From positions 2,356,001 to 2,420,000 of the forward strand of contig OZ243951.1 of the NCBI GenBank assembly GCA_965214565.1: a stretch of DNA of 64,000 bases, in the 5' to 3' direction. Of the stretch, positions 1 to 7,850 are shown piece after piece (position 1 is the stretch's first letter; every line of letters starts with the position of its first letter). A model generated the notes under the pieces. It had not been told where the DNA came from. It did no database searches and saw nothing but the letters and a program-made list of their open reading frames with translations. Source of the DNA: VXYK01 sp965214565. Lineage in GTDB: Bacteria; Actinomycetota; Acidimicrobiia; Acidimicrobiales; Aldehydirespiratoraceae. The translations under genes were made by a program, and so were the position numbers.

Positions 1-93
1 CGGTTGGTCGTCGTCGCCGCAAGCCGTGGACAGCACCACCAGCGCCAGCAGGGTTACGATCCAACGAGTCTGTTTGCGCGTGTTTCTCAGCAT
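1..93 (-). CDS. Secreted lipoprotein, N-terminal fragment cut by window edge
   Basis: The minus strand from an ATG at 93 reads 31 codons to the window edge. They form a complete bacterial lipoprotein signal peptide: a basic start (MLRNTRKQTR), a hydrophobic core (WIVTLLALVVLSTA) and a lipobox Cys at residue 25, followed by GDDDQP. The acidic stretch after the Cys is the same architecture as the substrate-binding lipoprotein that starts divergently at 313. A paralogous ABC-transporter binding protein is therefore the likeliest identity, but only the signal peptide is visible and the mature domain lies outside the window. Confidence 0.6.
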   Translation of the reverse strand, partial: MLRNTRKQTRWIVTLLALVVLSTACGDDDQP

Positions 94-312
94 CGAAGTC
101 ACATTCCCGGTCTTTGGTCCGTGAGAAGGATCCACTCTAGTTGACTCGGGTCGGGATGCTGGGAGGAGTCCCGCCACTGCCGTCGTTCGACTCGAAGCGG
201 CGCCGGACCGGAAACGTCGTACTCAACTGTGAAGATTGCGACTTTCGCAGCCCTTTCGTTATGCGTTAGTCTCCTGATGCCTGGTCGGCTCCGACATTCA
301 ACTGGGGGAACA

Positions 313-342
313 GTGTCTAAGAATCCAGTGTCTAAGAATCCA
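313..342 (+). repeat. Perfect 15-bp tandem duplication at a start codon
   Basis: GTGTCTAAGAATCCA occurs twice in a row (313-327 and 328-342), so the protein begins VSKNPVSKNP. Both copies start with GTG in the same frame and could act as alternative starts. The purine-rich GGGGGAA at 304-310 favours the first one. Confidence 0.9.
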
Positions 343-1752
343 CTTCGTCCACGTAAGAATCCCGTGGTCATCGTCCTGCTGGCGCTCGTACTGCTCGCTG
401 CCGCGTGCGGCGGTGACGACGACGGTGATACGGCCGACCAGCCCACGACGACTGAGGCGCCCGAAACCACCGATGCGCCCACCACGACTGAGGCGCCCGA
501 AACCGCCGAGGCGCCCGCCGAACAAGAAGAGGAAGAGACCCCCACCACGACCGCGGCCCCGACGACGACGACCGAAGCGCCCGTCGTGTTGACCGCCTCG
601 CATCGCGGCGTGACCGCCGAGAGCATCAAGGTCGGCGTGCCCTTCTCGGACGTGACCTTCATTGGCTGGGAACCGAGCCACGAAGCGGCCAAGATCTGGC
701 AGGTGGCGGCGGACACGATCAATTCACAGGGCGGTGTGTTGGGCCGCATGATCGAGATCGTGACGATCGGCGTGAGTCCCGTTGATGCGGTGGCCCAGGA
801 AGCAGCGTGTGTCCAACTCACCGAGGACGAGGAAGTGTTCGTCGCGATGGGCGTTATCCGCAACGAGATCCCGCTGTGCTACACGGTGCTTCACGACACC
901 ATCACGATCAATACCTACCAGACACTGCCGGAGATCTTCGAACAGTCCGTGGCCCCCATGATCGGTTTCGAGCCCCTCGCCGAGCGTGCCGTGGAGGCGC
1001 AACTGGCGACGCTGATCGACTCTGGCCGGCTCGAAGGCAGCAAGGTCGCGCTGTCGGCGACCCCGACAACGATCGAGTTGGCGGAGACTATGAGTCAGAT
1101 CCTGGGCGACGCCGGTATCGACGTCGTGTCGGTCACGAACTTCCAGAGTCCGTCGTCGGACCAGTTCGCCATCGACAACGAGATGGACGTCAACTTCGAG
1201 AGGTGGCGCTCCGACGGCGCCGATGCGGTGGTCGCCGTGCCCGGTGCGTCGGTTCCGACCACCGGCGTGCTGTCGCGCAACGGTTGGGACGGTACGTATG
1301 TGATAACCGACGCTCCCGGTACCGATCTGGGCCTGCTTGAAGGCTTCGGCTACGGCACCGAAGCGCTCGCCGGTGCGATCGCCATCGTTCCGGCGGACGA
1401 AGCGGACCTGTATGAAGCCGGTCAGGCCGGTGTGAGGGAGTGCATCGACACCTTCGACAACGCGTTCGACGACGACCCCCCTGTCGAGTTGCGCCCGGAG
1501 GATCTGCGAACCGGCGTTGTCGGTCTGATCGTCCGCTCATGCCAGGCGCTTGAACTCTTTAAGGCGATCGCCGAACTCGCCGGACCCGACCTCACCAACG
1601 AGTCCTTCGACGCCGCGGCAGACGAGATCGGAGCGTTCACCGTCACCGGCGTGCTTGGCGGCTCCCTCGGCCCGGGCAAGCGCGACTACATCGACGCTGG
1701 CACGGCGCTGTTCGTGTTCGATGAAGAGCAGCAGCGTTTCGTACTGGGGTAA
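313..1752 (+). CDS. ABC-transporter substrate-binding lipoprotein (Leu/Ile/Val-binding fold)
   Basis: Extracytoplasmic binding protein expected to deliver a small organic solute to an ABC importer. The GTG at 313, with GGGGGAA just upstream, gives 479 residues. Upstream in-frame starts exist but would bury the signal peptide. Residues 1-32 are a lipoprotein signal ending in the lipobox LLAAAC (Cys32). Residues about 36-85 are a low-complexity Thr/Glu/Pro linker, and the rest resembles the periplasmic-binding type-1 family (ITVGVPFSD-like first strand, INSQGGVLGR, VPGASVPTTG). No permease or ATPase gene is next to it, so the substrate is unknown. It is divergent from the lipoprotein at 1-93, and the 219-bp gap between them must hold both promoters. 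Confidence 0.8.
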   Translation: MSKNPVSKNPLRPRKNPVVIVLLALVLLAAACGGDDDGDTADQPTTTEAPETTDAPTTTEAPETAEAPAEQEEEETPTTTAAPTTTTEAPVVLTASHRGVTAESIKVGVPFSDVTFIGWEPSHEAAKIWQVAADTINSQGGVLGRMIEIVTIGVSPVDAVAQEAACVQLTEDEEVFVAMGVIRNEIPLCYTVLHDTITINTYQTLPEIFEQSVAPMIGFEPLAERAVEAQLATLIDSGRLEGSKVALSATPTTIELAETMSQILGDAGIDVVSVTNFQSPSSDQFAIDNEMDVNFERWRSDGADAVVAVPGASVPTTGVLSRNGWDGTYVITDAPGTDLGLLEGFGYGTEALAGAIAIVPADEADLYEAGQAGVRECIDTFDNAFDDDPPVELRPEDLRTGVVGLIVRSCQALELFKAIAELAGPDLTNESFDAAADEIGAFTVTGVLGGSLGPGKRDYIDAGTALFVFDEEQQRFVLG

Positions 1753-1795
1753 GTCCTCGGTTCAAGCGAACAGAATCGTCTTCGTTGACCTCATT

Positions 1796-2614
1796 TCAGG
1801 AACGGCTGAGGGCGATCGAGACGATCACGAGGCTGATACCGGTCAGGTCACGCAGGCTCGGCACCTGCACTAGGAAGATCAGGCCGATCAGCGTGGCGGT
1901 TACGGGCAGCAACGCTTGAAGGAGCGCGAATCGGCGCTGGTCTATCTGTTGCATGACCAGTTGATCGATCCGGTAGGGGATGACGTTCGACAGCAGACCA
2001 GTGGCCAATCCCAGAACCAGAATCCAGGGCGTCGCGAATGTCTCGGTCACATCAGGCACTCCGAAGGGGCTTATGGCGATCGCGCCCGCCAGCATTCCGA
2101 GGCCCAGACCGTCGATCGCGGCGGGGCTGTGTGCCACGCGGTGGCCGAGCACGATGTACATCGCCCAGAACACCGCGGCCAGCAGGGCGAAGCCCACGCC
2201 GCGGACCGTGCCCTCGGCCTCCACGCCCGCCAGTACCACCACTCCCACCACTGCCAGCATCAGTGAACCGCCCGCGCGCAGGGTTCGGGTGCCGATCGCG
2301 GCCACGGTCAGCGGACCGAGGAACTCGATGGCCACGGCGTTGCCCAGCGGCAGTTCGTCGATCGCCAGATAGAACGCCAGGTTCATCGCTGCCAGCGCCA
2401 TCCCGAACTTGGCGGCGTTCCACAGTGCTTCCGGCTTCCAGTTGCGGCGCCAGGATCGGCGAAGGATCACGATGATCGCCGCAGCCCCCAACACCCGCAG
2501 CCACGCGGTCCCCCCGGGTGAGAGGTCCGCGAACAGGCCCACCGCTACGACTGCGCCCAGATACTGCGACACCGCACCCGTCATGAACAACAATTCGGGC
2601 GCAACACGCTTCAT
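1796..2614 (-). CDS. EamA/RhtA-type drug/metabolite exporter
   Basis: Inner-membrane transporter of the EamA (DMT) superfamily, 272 residues, rich in hydrophobic segments consistent with ten membrane helices in two repeats. The loop ELPLGNAVAIEFLGPL in the first repeat and the helix GLATGLLSNVIPYRIDQLV in the second resemble RhtA-like amino-acid exporters. The gene is convergent with the upstream binding protein and divergent from the VOC gene at 2694, sharing a short promoter region of about 80 bp. The exported substrate cannot be told from the sequence. Confidence 0.8.
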   Translation of the reverse strand: MKRVAPELLFMTGAVSQYLGAVVAVGLFADLSPGGTAWLRVLGAAAIIVILRRSWRRNWKPEALWNAAKFGMALAAMNLAFYLAIDELPLGNAVAIEFLGPLTVAAIGTRTLRAGGSLMLAVVGVVVLAGVEAEGTVRGVGFALLAAVFWAMYIVLGHRVAHSPAAIDGLGLGMLAGAIAISPFGVPDVTETFATPWILVLGLATGLLSNVIPYRIDQLVMQQIDQRRFALLQALLPVTATLIGLIFLVQVPSLRDLTGISLVIVSIALSRS

Positions 2615-2693
2615 CGACTGGCAGACTACGGCCTAGTCTTGGCTGAGAGAAGGTAAGCGACAGGCCAATAACCGGCCAGACGGGGAGACTCAG

Positions 2694-3101
2694 TTGCGGC
2701 GAATGCACATCGGACTGCAGGTTGACGACCTCGACGAGAGCATCGAGTTCTACACGCGGTTGTTCGGGGTCGAGCCCACGTTGCGGCGCGAAGACTACGC
2801 CAAATGGATGCTCGACGACCCGAGAGTAAATTTTTCGCTCGACACTCGAGGCGAGGGCGAGGCCGGTTCGGCTCACTACGGCATCCAGGTTGAGAGTCGG
2901 AGCGCGCTTGAAGAGATGCGGCACCATATCGACACGGCCGGAATGTCCCGCGCCGACCAGGACGACCTGGTGTGCGGCTACCAACTGCAGCACAAGTCGT
3001 GGGTAACCGACCCCCATGGCCTGATGTGGGAGGCGTTCTTCACCGAGGGTGTGGTGGACGGGGGCTACGGCACGGCCGAGATGCCCGCCGTCGAGTCATA
3101 A
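2694..3101 (+). CDS. VOC-family protein of the CadI/ArsI type
   Basis: Small vicinal-oxygen-chelate protein, 135 residues from a TTG at 2694 (GGGGA at 2682-2686 fits this start; an ATG at 2703 is the alternative). The sequence has the CadI/ArsI layout: HIGLQVDDLDESIEFYTRLF near the N-terminus, GSAHYGIQVE in the middle and KSWVTDPHGLMWEAFF near the end. His5, His61 and Glu113 match the three metal ligands of ArsI C-As lyases. ArsI proteins carry an adjacent Cys pair before the KVWVTDPDG-like motif. Here only one Cys remains (Cys94-Gly95), so arsenic lyase activity is doubtful. The stop overlaps by six bases the 3' end of the convergent regulator gene. There is no ArsR gene or arsenic transporter nearby. 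Confidence 0.75.
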   Translation: MRRMHIGLQVDDLDESIEFYTRLFGVEPTLRREDYAKWMLDDPRVNFSLDTRGEGEAGSAHYGIQVESRSALEEMRHHIDTAGMSRADQDDLVCGYQLQHKSWVTDPHGLMWEAFFTEGVVDGGYGTAEMPAVES

Positions 3102-3470
3102 CTCTTCGTCGGCCTCGGGCTCTTCGTTCTCGGACAGGAAGGACTGGTAAACCCGGATCAGGACTTGTTTCTGTTCGGTGGTCAGATCCGACTGTGCGCG
3201 GATGGTGGCGATCAGATTGCTGTCGCGGTCCTCGTCGAGGATCCCGGCACGTACGTACAGTGATTCCGCCGACACCTCCAGGGCGCGGGCGATCTGTTGG
3301 AGGATCTCCGCTGAAGGCCGCTTGAGGCCCCGTTCGATCTGGGAGAGGTAGGGGTCCGACACTTGGGCCAGGTCGGCCAGCTTGCGAAGGCTGAGTTCGG
3401 CCTGGCGACGTTGTTCGCGTATGTACTCGCCGAGATCCTTGAGAGGATCGAGGTTCCTCCGGCTCACCAC
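3096..3470 (-). CDS. XRE-family transcriptional regulator (Rv0474-like)
   Basis: Cytoplasmic DNA-binding protein of 124 residues starting with tandem GTG codons. Residues about 12-67 are an HTH_3 domain (REQRRQAELSLRKLADLAQ, then VSDPYLSQIERGLKRPS). A C-terminal helical tail ends LTTEQKQVLIRVYQSFL. Both the layout and the tail resemble the mycobacterial regulator encoded directly upstream of hbhA, and here too the next gene is HbhA-like. Three perfect 12-bp repeats lie directly upstream of its ribosome-binding site and could be its own operator. The gene is probably not cotranscribed with the VOC gene, which is convergent. Confidence 0.85.
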   Translation of the reverse strand: MVSRRNLDPLKDLGEYIREQRRQAELSLRKLADLAQVSDPYLSQIERGLKRPSAEILQQIARALEVSAESLYVRAGILDEDRDSNLIATIRAQSDLTTEQKQVLIRVYQSFLSENEEPEADEEL

Positions 3471-3478
3471 CGGGTCAC

Positions 3479-3514
3479 CTGAGAAACGGACTGAGAAACG
3501 GACTGAGAAACGGA
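3479..3514. repeat. Three perfect 12-bp direct repeats upstream of the XRE gene
   Basis: CTGAGAAACGGA is repeated three times without spacers (3479-3490, 3491-3502, 3503-3514). The array ends eight bases before the GTG start of the minus-strand regulator and touches its Shine-Dalgarno-like AGGTGA. A spacing of one helical turn plus about 1.5 bp suits side-by-side binding of a small regulator, so an autoregulatory operator is a reasonable guess. A slippage product is the alternative. Confidence 0.85.
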
Positions 3515-3536
3515 ACGGGGGCAGGCCACAGCGCGG

Positions 3537-4010
3537 TCAGCTCTTGGCTGTGGCGCCGTCGGCCTTCACGGACGCAGCGGTCTTGGTGCCGGCCGGTTTG
3601 CTCGCCTTTGTGGCTGTCTTGGTGCCGGCCGGTTTGCTCGCCTTTGTGGCTGTCTTGGTGCCGGAGGCGGGCTTCTTCACCTTGGCGGTGGGCCGCTCGG
3701 TGGTCGTGGTCGCCGTTGCACCCGCTTCAGGGGCTTCGATGCCGATGAAGTCCCAGGCTTTGTTGCGGTTGTCGCTGATCACCTCGGCGACCCGGGAGGG
3801 GAGCTGCTCGCTGAGTTTGGCGGCGCGAGGCTCAGTGAACGCACGGAACTCTTTGAGAGCCTTGGTGGCGTGCTTGCGGGCGAGCGTGGCGTGCTCTTCG
3901 ATGAAATCGGGGGTGGACACCTCGCGTCCGGCGATCGCGTCAGTGACCAGGAGGTTGACTCCGACCGATGCGTAGGCGGCGGACTTAACTTGCTCGAGGA
4001 CTTCAGACAT
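3537..4010 (-). CDS. HbhA-like protein with Lys/Ala/Pro-rich repetitive tail
   Basis: The ATG at 4010 is preceded by AGGAG six bases away and gives 157 residues; the longer open frame upstream is not supported. Residues 1-100 are helical and coiled-coil-like (MSEVLEQVKSAAYASVGVN..., KHATKALKEFRAFTEPRAAK). Residues 100-157 are a basic tail of repeated KASKPAGTKTAT units, like the lysine/alanine-rich heparin-binding tail of mycobacterial HbhA. With the Rv0474-like regulator next door this matches the mycobacterial gene pair. HbhA acts at the cell surface or on DNA and polyanions in mycobacteria; the role here is inferred by analogy only. The tail repeats are a recent 36-bp tandem duplication. 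Confidence 0.75.
   Translation of the reverse strand: MSEVLEQVKSAAYASVGVNLLVTDAIAGREVSTPDFIEEHATLARKHATKALKEFRAFTEPRAAKLSEQLPSRVAEVISDNRNKAWDFIGIEAPEAGATATTTTERPTAKVKKPASGTKTATKASKPAGTKTATKASKPAGTKTAASVKADGATAKS
3580..3664. repeat. 36-bp coding tandem repeat (2.4 copies)
   Basis: Two identical 36-bp units (3580-3615, 3616-3651) and a 13-bp partial third unit encode the repeated KPAGTKTATKAS block of the HbhA-like tail. The perfect identity shows that the copy number changed recently, in multiples that keep the frame. Confidence 0.9.
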
Positions 4011-4150
4011 TTTTACTCCTGGGGGATTGGGGGAGGATGCGCGGCTCCAAGAGCGGTAACTCTTGTAAGCCGACATGCGTACTATAGTTAGCGCCAACAA
4101 GCAGCGAAACCTGATCTAGCAAAATTGCATACAAAAGTTCGCACTGCTGG

Positions 4151-4723
4151 GTGGCACATTGGTTAGGGTCAGCCATCGTGCTTGAACGGATTCACGTAAT
4201 GGGCACCTATTGGTGCCAGGGCAGCGACACAACAACGCCGTTGGGCGAACTGATCGCCGCCGCCAAGGACCACGAGACGGAAGCAGCGCTCACCACCCTG
4301 CAAGCGCAGATCACAGACTTTGTTCGCAGCCTCGACCTGTCCTCAGCCACGGGCGGTCCAGCAGGCGACATCGTGGTTGTTCCAGTTCCGAACGGATCAG
4401 GTCGAAAACGTCGACTCGCCCCGGCGCTGGCAAGGGCAGTGACCGAAGCGATGGATGCGACGTTGTGTGAGGCTGTTCACAAGCGCAACGTCACCGCGAG
4501 ACTGCGTGACACGCCCGTGCCGCAGCGGCTCGCACTCGTGGAAGCGGCCGGATATGAGGTCACCGGCTCTGTCGAAGGCCACCACGTCGTGCTCGTCGAC
4601 GACGTGCTACTGACGGGCACGACGCTGACCCATCTGGCACGGTTGCTGCATCGGGCGGGCGCGGTGAGTGTGTCGGCGGTGGTAGCGGCCCGCACCCGGC
4701 GCGCAGACCAAGCAGACCAATAG
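4151..4723 (+). CDS. ComF-like phosphoribosyltransferase
   Basis: Type I phosphoribosyltransferase-fold protein, up to 190 residues from the GTG at 4151; a GTG at 4178 or the ATG at 4199 are equally possible starts. The PRPP-binding motif is clear: HHVVLVDDVLLTGTTLT near residue 150, followed by HLARLLHRAGAVSVSAVV. A basic RKRRLAPALARAV segment precedes it, as in ComF/GntX proteins, but the N-terminal zinc finger of ComF is absent. The substrate is unknown. It could serve purine salvage, together with the other nucleoside genes of this window, or DNA uptake. It stands alone between two intergenic gaps. Confidence 0.7.
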   Translation: MAHWLGSAIVLERIHVMGTYWCQGSDTTTPLGELIAAAKDHETEAALTTLQAQITDFVRSLDLSSATGGPAGDIVVVPVPNGSGRKRRLAPALARAVTEAMDATLCEAVHKRNVTARLRDTPVPQRLALVEAAGYEVTGSVEGHHVVLVDDVLLTGTTLTHLARLLHRAGAVSVSAVVAARTRRADQADQ

Positions 4724-4841
4724 GTCGGCTCACCCGGACTCAAAGGAAGTCGGACCAGACAACGATCCGAACAGGTTCGGTCATGGCCGAGACCTTAACC
4801 CAGACTGCCATCTGCGGGGGTTGCCCCTCTAGCCTGCACCC

Positions 4842-5711
4842 ATGAGCAAATGTGCATTTGTCGGGTTGGGAGTAATGGGATATCCGATGGCAGGGCATCT
4901 GCAGGCCGCCGGACACGACCTCACCGTCTACAACCGCACCGCGGCCCGTGCCGATGCCTGGGTCGAGGAGCACGGCGGATCTCAAGCGCCGACCCCGGCC
5001 GCAGCCGCTGAGGGCGCTGAGTTCGTGATGGTGTGCGTGGGCGACGATCCAGACGTCCGGGCTGTCACCACCGCCACAGACGGAGCACTCTCGATGATGA
5101 AACCCGGGTCGGTCTTAGTCGACCACACGACCGCATCGGCTGGCCTGGCTCAAGAAGTACATGCTGCCGCGGCGGCAGCGGGAGTCGGATTCGTCGACGC
5201 GCCCATATCTGGAGGTCAGGCGGGTGCGGAGAACGGTGTGCTCACGGTGATGTGCGGAGGCGAGCGCGCCGACTTCGACCGTGCCGCGCCGCTGATCGCC
5301 GCCTACTCGCGGGCCTGCCGTCTTCTCGGTGGACCCGGTTCGGGGCAGCTCACCAAGATGGTCAACCAGATCTGCATCGCCGGGTTGATCCAGGGACTCA
5401 GCGAGGGACTCGACTTCGCTATCCGGGCCGGCCTAGACGTCGGTGAGGTCGTTGAAACGATCTCCAAAGGAGCTGCCGGTTCCTGGCAGATGGAGAACCG
5501 CGGCCAGACAATGGCCGACCGTCAGTTCGACCACGGGTTCGCTCTCGACTGGATGCGCAAGGACCTCGGGATCTGCCTGGCGCAGGCCGAACGCATCGGG
5601 GCTCACCTGCCGGTTACCGCACTGGTCGACCAGTTCTACGCCCGTCTCCAGCATCAGGGACACGGCCGCTGGGACTCCAGTTCGCTCATCGAATTGCTGC
5701 GCGACAACTGA
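4842..5711 (+). CDS. 3-hydroxyisobutyrate dehydrogenase-family oxidoreductase
   Basis: NAD(P)-dependent beta-hydroxyacid dehydrogenase, 289 residues, the usual family length. The dinucleotide motif FVGLGVMGYPMAGHL is at residues 6-20, the substrate-binding motif VDAPISGGQAGAENG near 120, and the catalytic lysine in GQLTKMVNQ is Lys172. The family includes 3-hydroxyisobutyrate, tartronate-semialdehyde and related dehydrogenases. The C-terminal tyrosine/arginine pattern does not let me choose the substrate. The gene lies 24 bp ahead of the carnitine operon and could be cotranscribed with it, although no step of that pathway needs it. Confidence 0.8.
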   Translation: MSKCAFVGLGVMGYPMAGHLQAAGHDLTVYNRTAARADAWVEEHGGSQAPTPAAAAEGAEFVMVCVGDDPDVRAVTTATDGALSMMKPGSVLVDHTTASAGLAQEVHAAAAAAGVGFVDAPISGGQAGAENGVLTVMCGGERADFDRAAPLIAAYSRACRLLGGPGSGQLTKMVNQICIAGLIQGLSEGLDFAIRAGLDVGEVVETISKGAAGSWQMENRGQTMADRQFDHGFALDWMRKDLGICLAQAERIGAHLPVTALVDQFYARLQHQGHGRWDSSSLIELLRDN

Positions 5712-5735
5712 TAGTCTGCGCGCATAGCGCAGGTC

Positions 5736-6953
5736 GTGTCTCCCGGTCGGACACCAGATTTCTATCTCTACGCCGAGGCCCCGATTTCCGGGGCGCGGCG
5801 GGATGGAGAGTTCGTGGTGATTCGCTGGCCCGATGGGGCGGAGATGCGCGCCTATGCGCTCTGGCTCTTCGAGAATCGCATGGGCGATGAGGCGATCGAT
5901 GAACAGAGCAGGGAGTGCAAGCTCGACCCCGCGGATCTGCCGTCGCCGGACACCCTCAAAGGAGTCGCAGTTGCGGACAACGGCGACTTGGAGCTGACCT
6001 GGAAGGGTTATCCGACTTCGCTGCACCACTCCGGCTGGTTGCGTCATGTGCACGAGGGTCGCCACTCCCACAGCGCCCACATCCCTGCAGCCAGGATCTG
6101 GACGGTCGCAACCCTGCCGAAGCTGCCCACATTCGACGGACCGCGGGTGCTCGAAGACGACGAAGCGCTGCGGGAATGGCTGACGACGCTGGTCGAGTCG
6201 GGTGTCGCCCGCCTCGTAGGACTAGGAAGCGGAGAGGACGTGGTTGCCGAGGTCGGGCTTCGAGTCGGCGCGCTGCGCGACACGAACTTCGGCACCACCT
6301 GGCCCGTCACCGCTGATGTGGATCCGGGTTCGGTGGCCAACACCGCGCTGCCGCTGGCTCCACACTCCGATCTCCCGACCCGCGAGACGCCGCCGGGCTA
6401 CCAGCTGCTCCACTGTCAGGTGAACGAATGCACCGGGGGACTGAGCCATATGACTGACGGCTACGCGGTCGCTCGGCACCTACAGGAGCACGAACCGGAG
6501 TTCTATGAGATCCTCTGCCGCGCCAACTGGATCTTCTTCAACCGCTCACCGGAGCACGACCATCGTTGGAGCGGCCCGCTGATCGATCATGGGGGACCTC
6601 ACAGCCCGTTGACATTTCGGACTTTCCACCCGGTGAGGGGCTTCCCCGACATGGCCGAAGAGGACGTTCCCCTCGCCTATGAGGCTCTGCGGCGTTTCTC
6701 GCAACTGGCTCGCAGCGACGAGTTCCAACTCCGCTCGGTGTTCTCAGCAGGTGAGCTCGTCGCCTTCGACAACCGGCGGATCCTGCACGGACGCGGCCCG
6801 TTCAGCGAGACGACCGGCCGAAGAGTCCTGCGGGGCGCCTATGTCGACCACGATGAGGTGTACTCGCGGCTGCGAGTCTTGGCGCGCCGCCGCCAGACCG
6901 CCCGAATGTCAGCCAGACCCGAATCGAACCCGATCAGAGAGGGGATCCAATGA
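5736..6953 (+). CDS. Gamma-butyrobetaine dioxygenase (carnitine-forming 2-oxoglutarate oxygenase)
   Basis: Fe(II)/2-oxoglutarate oxygenase expected to hydroxylate gamma-butyrobetaine to L-carnitine. The 405-residue protein has the two-domain layout of the family: an N-terminal DUF971-type domain (residues about 20-110) and a TauD/TfdA-type core. The iron ligands are visible as His210-x-Asp212 (APHSDLPTR) and His351 (NRRILHGRG), followed by the GRRVLRGAYVDHDEVYSRLR block typical of gamma-butyrobetaine hydroxylases. The zinc-binding cysteines of the animal N-terminal domain are mostly missing (one Cys, in SRECKLDP). The gene overlaps the next by ATGA, and the two following genes encode the next two carnitine-degrading steps, which supports this substrate over trimethyllysine. 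Confidence 0.85.
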   Translation: MSPGRTPDFYLYAEAPISGARRDGEFVVIRWPDGAEMRAYALWLFENRMGDEAIDEQSRECKLDPADLPSPDTLKGVAVADNGDLELTWKGYPTSLHHSGWLRHVHEGRHSHSAHIPAARIWTVATLPKLPTFDGPRVLEDDEALREWLTTLVESGVARLVGLGSGEDVVAEVGLRVGALRDTNFGTTWPVTADVDPGSVANTALPLAPHSDLPTRETPPGYQLLHCQVNECTGGLSHMTDGYAVARHLQEHEPEFYEILCRANWIFFNRSPEHDHRWSGPLIDHGGPHSPLTFRTFHPVRGFPDMAEEDVPLAYEALRRFSQLARSDEFQLRSVFSAGELVAFDNRRILHGRGPFSETTGRRVLRGAYVDHDEVYSRLRVLARRRQTARMSARPESNPIREGIQ

Positions 6954-7837
6954 GCACTTTCATCACCTGTGCCGTCACCGGAGGGGGCGACACGGTCGGC
7001 AAGTCCGTTCACATCCCGGTCACGCCCGAAGAGATCGCCGATGCCGCCATTGAAGCGGCCAAGGCCGGTGCGGCGATCGTTCATTGCCATGTCCGAGATC
7101 TCACCACCGGAAAGCAGAGCCGCGACGTCGGCCTCTACAAGGAGGTGACCGACCGGATCCGCTCGTCGGACACCGACGTCATCATCAACCTGACGGGCGG
7201 AACTGGAGCCGATCTGACTCTCGGCGGAGTCGAGAATCCGCTTCCCCTCGACCCCGAGGGCACCGACATGGCCGGTGCCACCGAACGGATGGCCCATGTG
7301 CGTGAGTGCATGCCCGAGATCGCCACGATCGACATGGGGACCATGAACTTCGGGGAGGGCGACTACATCATGACCAACTCCACCTCGCAGCTCGATGAGA
7401 TCGCTCGCCAGTTCGCGGAGATCGACGTGGTGCCCGAACTCGAGTGTTTCGACACCGGCCATCTCTGGTACGCCAAGCGGATGGAGACCCGGGGCCTGCT
7501 GAAACCCCCGATCCTGGCGCAGTTGTGTATGGGTGTCCCGTGGGGCGCACCCGACGACATGAACACCCTGATGGCGATGGTCAACAACACCCCGGACCAT
7601 TGGACGTTCTCCACGTTCTCGATCGGGCGCAGGCAACTCGAGTATGTCGCTGCCGCGGTGTTGGTGGGAGGCAACGTGCGTGTCGGATTGGAGGACAACC
7701 TGTATCTCGAGAAGGGGGTGCTGGCCACCAACGGCATGCTCGTCGACCGTGCCGTGGCGATCCTCGACTGCCTCAATATCGATGTCATGGGCCCCGCCGA
7801 GGTGCGCGACATGCTTGGTCTGACCAAGAGAACCTGA
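6950..7837 (+). CDS. Beta-keto acid cleavage enzyme (BKACE), probably dehydrocarnitine-specific
   Basis: Zinc-dependent Claisen-type lyase of the BKACE (DUF849) family, 295 residues. The metal-binding IVHCHVRD (His45, His47) and the conserved NVRVGLEDN near residue 243 are present. BKACEs exchange the acetoacetate end of a beta-keto acid with acetyl-CoA. Some members convert 3-dehydrocarnitine plus acetyl-CoA to glycine betaine plus acetoacetyl-CoA. That specificity fits here because the gene sits between a carnitine-forming oxygenase (ATGA overlap) and a carnitine dehydrogenase (13 bp downstream). Other beta-keto acids remain possible on sequence alone. Confidence 0.85.
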   Translation: MSTFITCAVTGGGDTVGKSVHIPVTPEEIADAAIEAAKAGAAIVHCHVRDLTTGKQSRDVGLYKEVTDRIRSSDTDVIINLTGGTGADLTLGGVENPLPLDPEGTDMAGATERMAHVRECMPEIATIDMGTMNFGEGDYIMTNSTSQLDEIARQFAEIDVVPELECFDTGHLWYAKRMETRGLLKPPILAQLCMGVPWGAPDDMNTLMAMVNNTPDHWTFSTFSIGRRQLEYVAAAVLVGGNVRVGLEDNLYLEKGVLATNGMLVDRAVAILDCLNIDVMGPAEVRDMLGLTKRT

Positions 7838-7850
7838 CCAGGTATCAGTC

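Noticed and set aside
2052..3017. 321-codon minus-strand open frame over the VOC and EamA genes
   Set aside because: It overlaps two well-supported genes in other frames and shows no recognisable motif.
2694..3101. Arsenic-resistance locus
   Set aside because: Only one CadI/ArsI-like gene is present, without the Cys pair, ArsR, ArsM or an arsenic pump.
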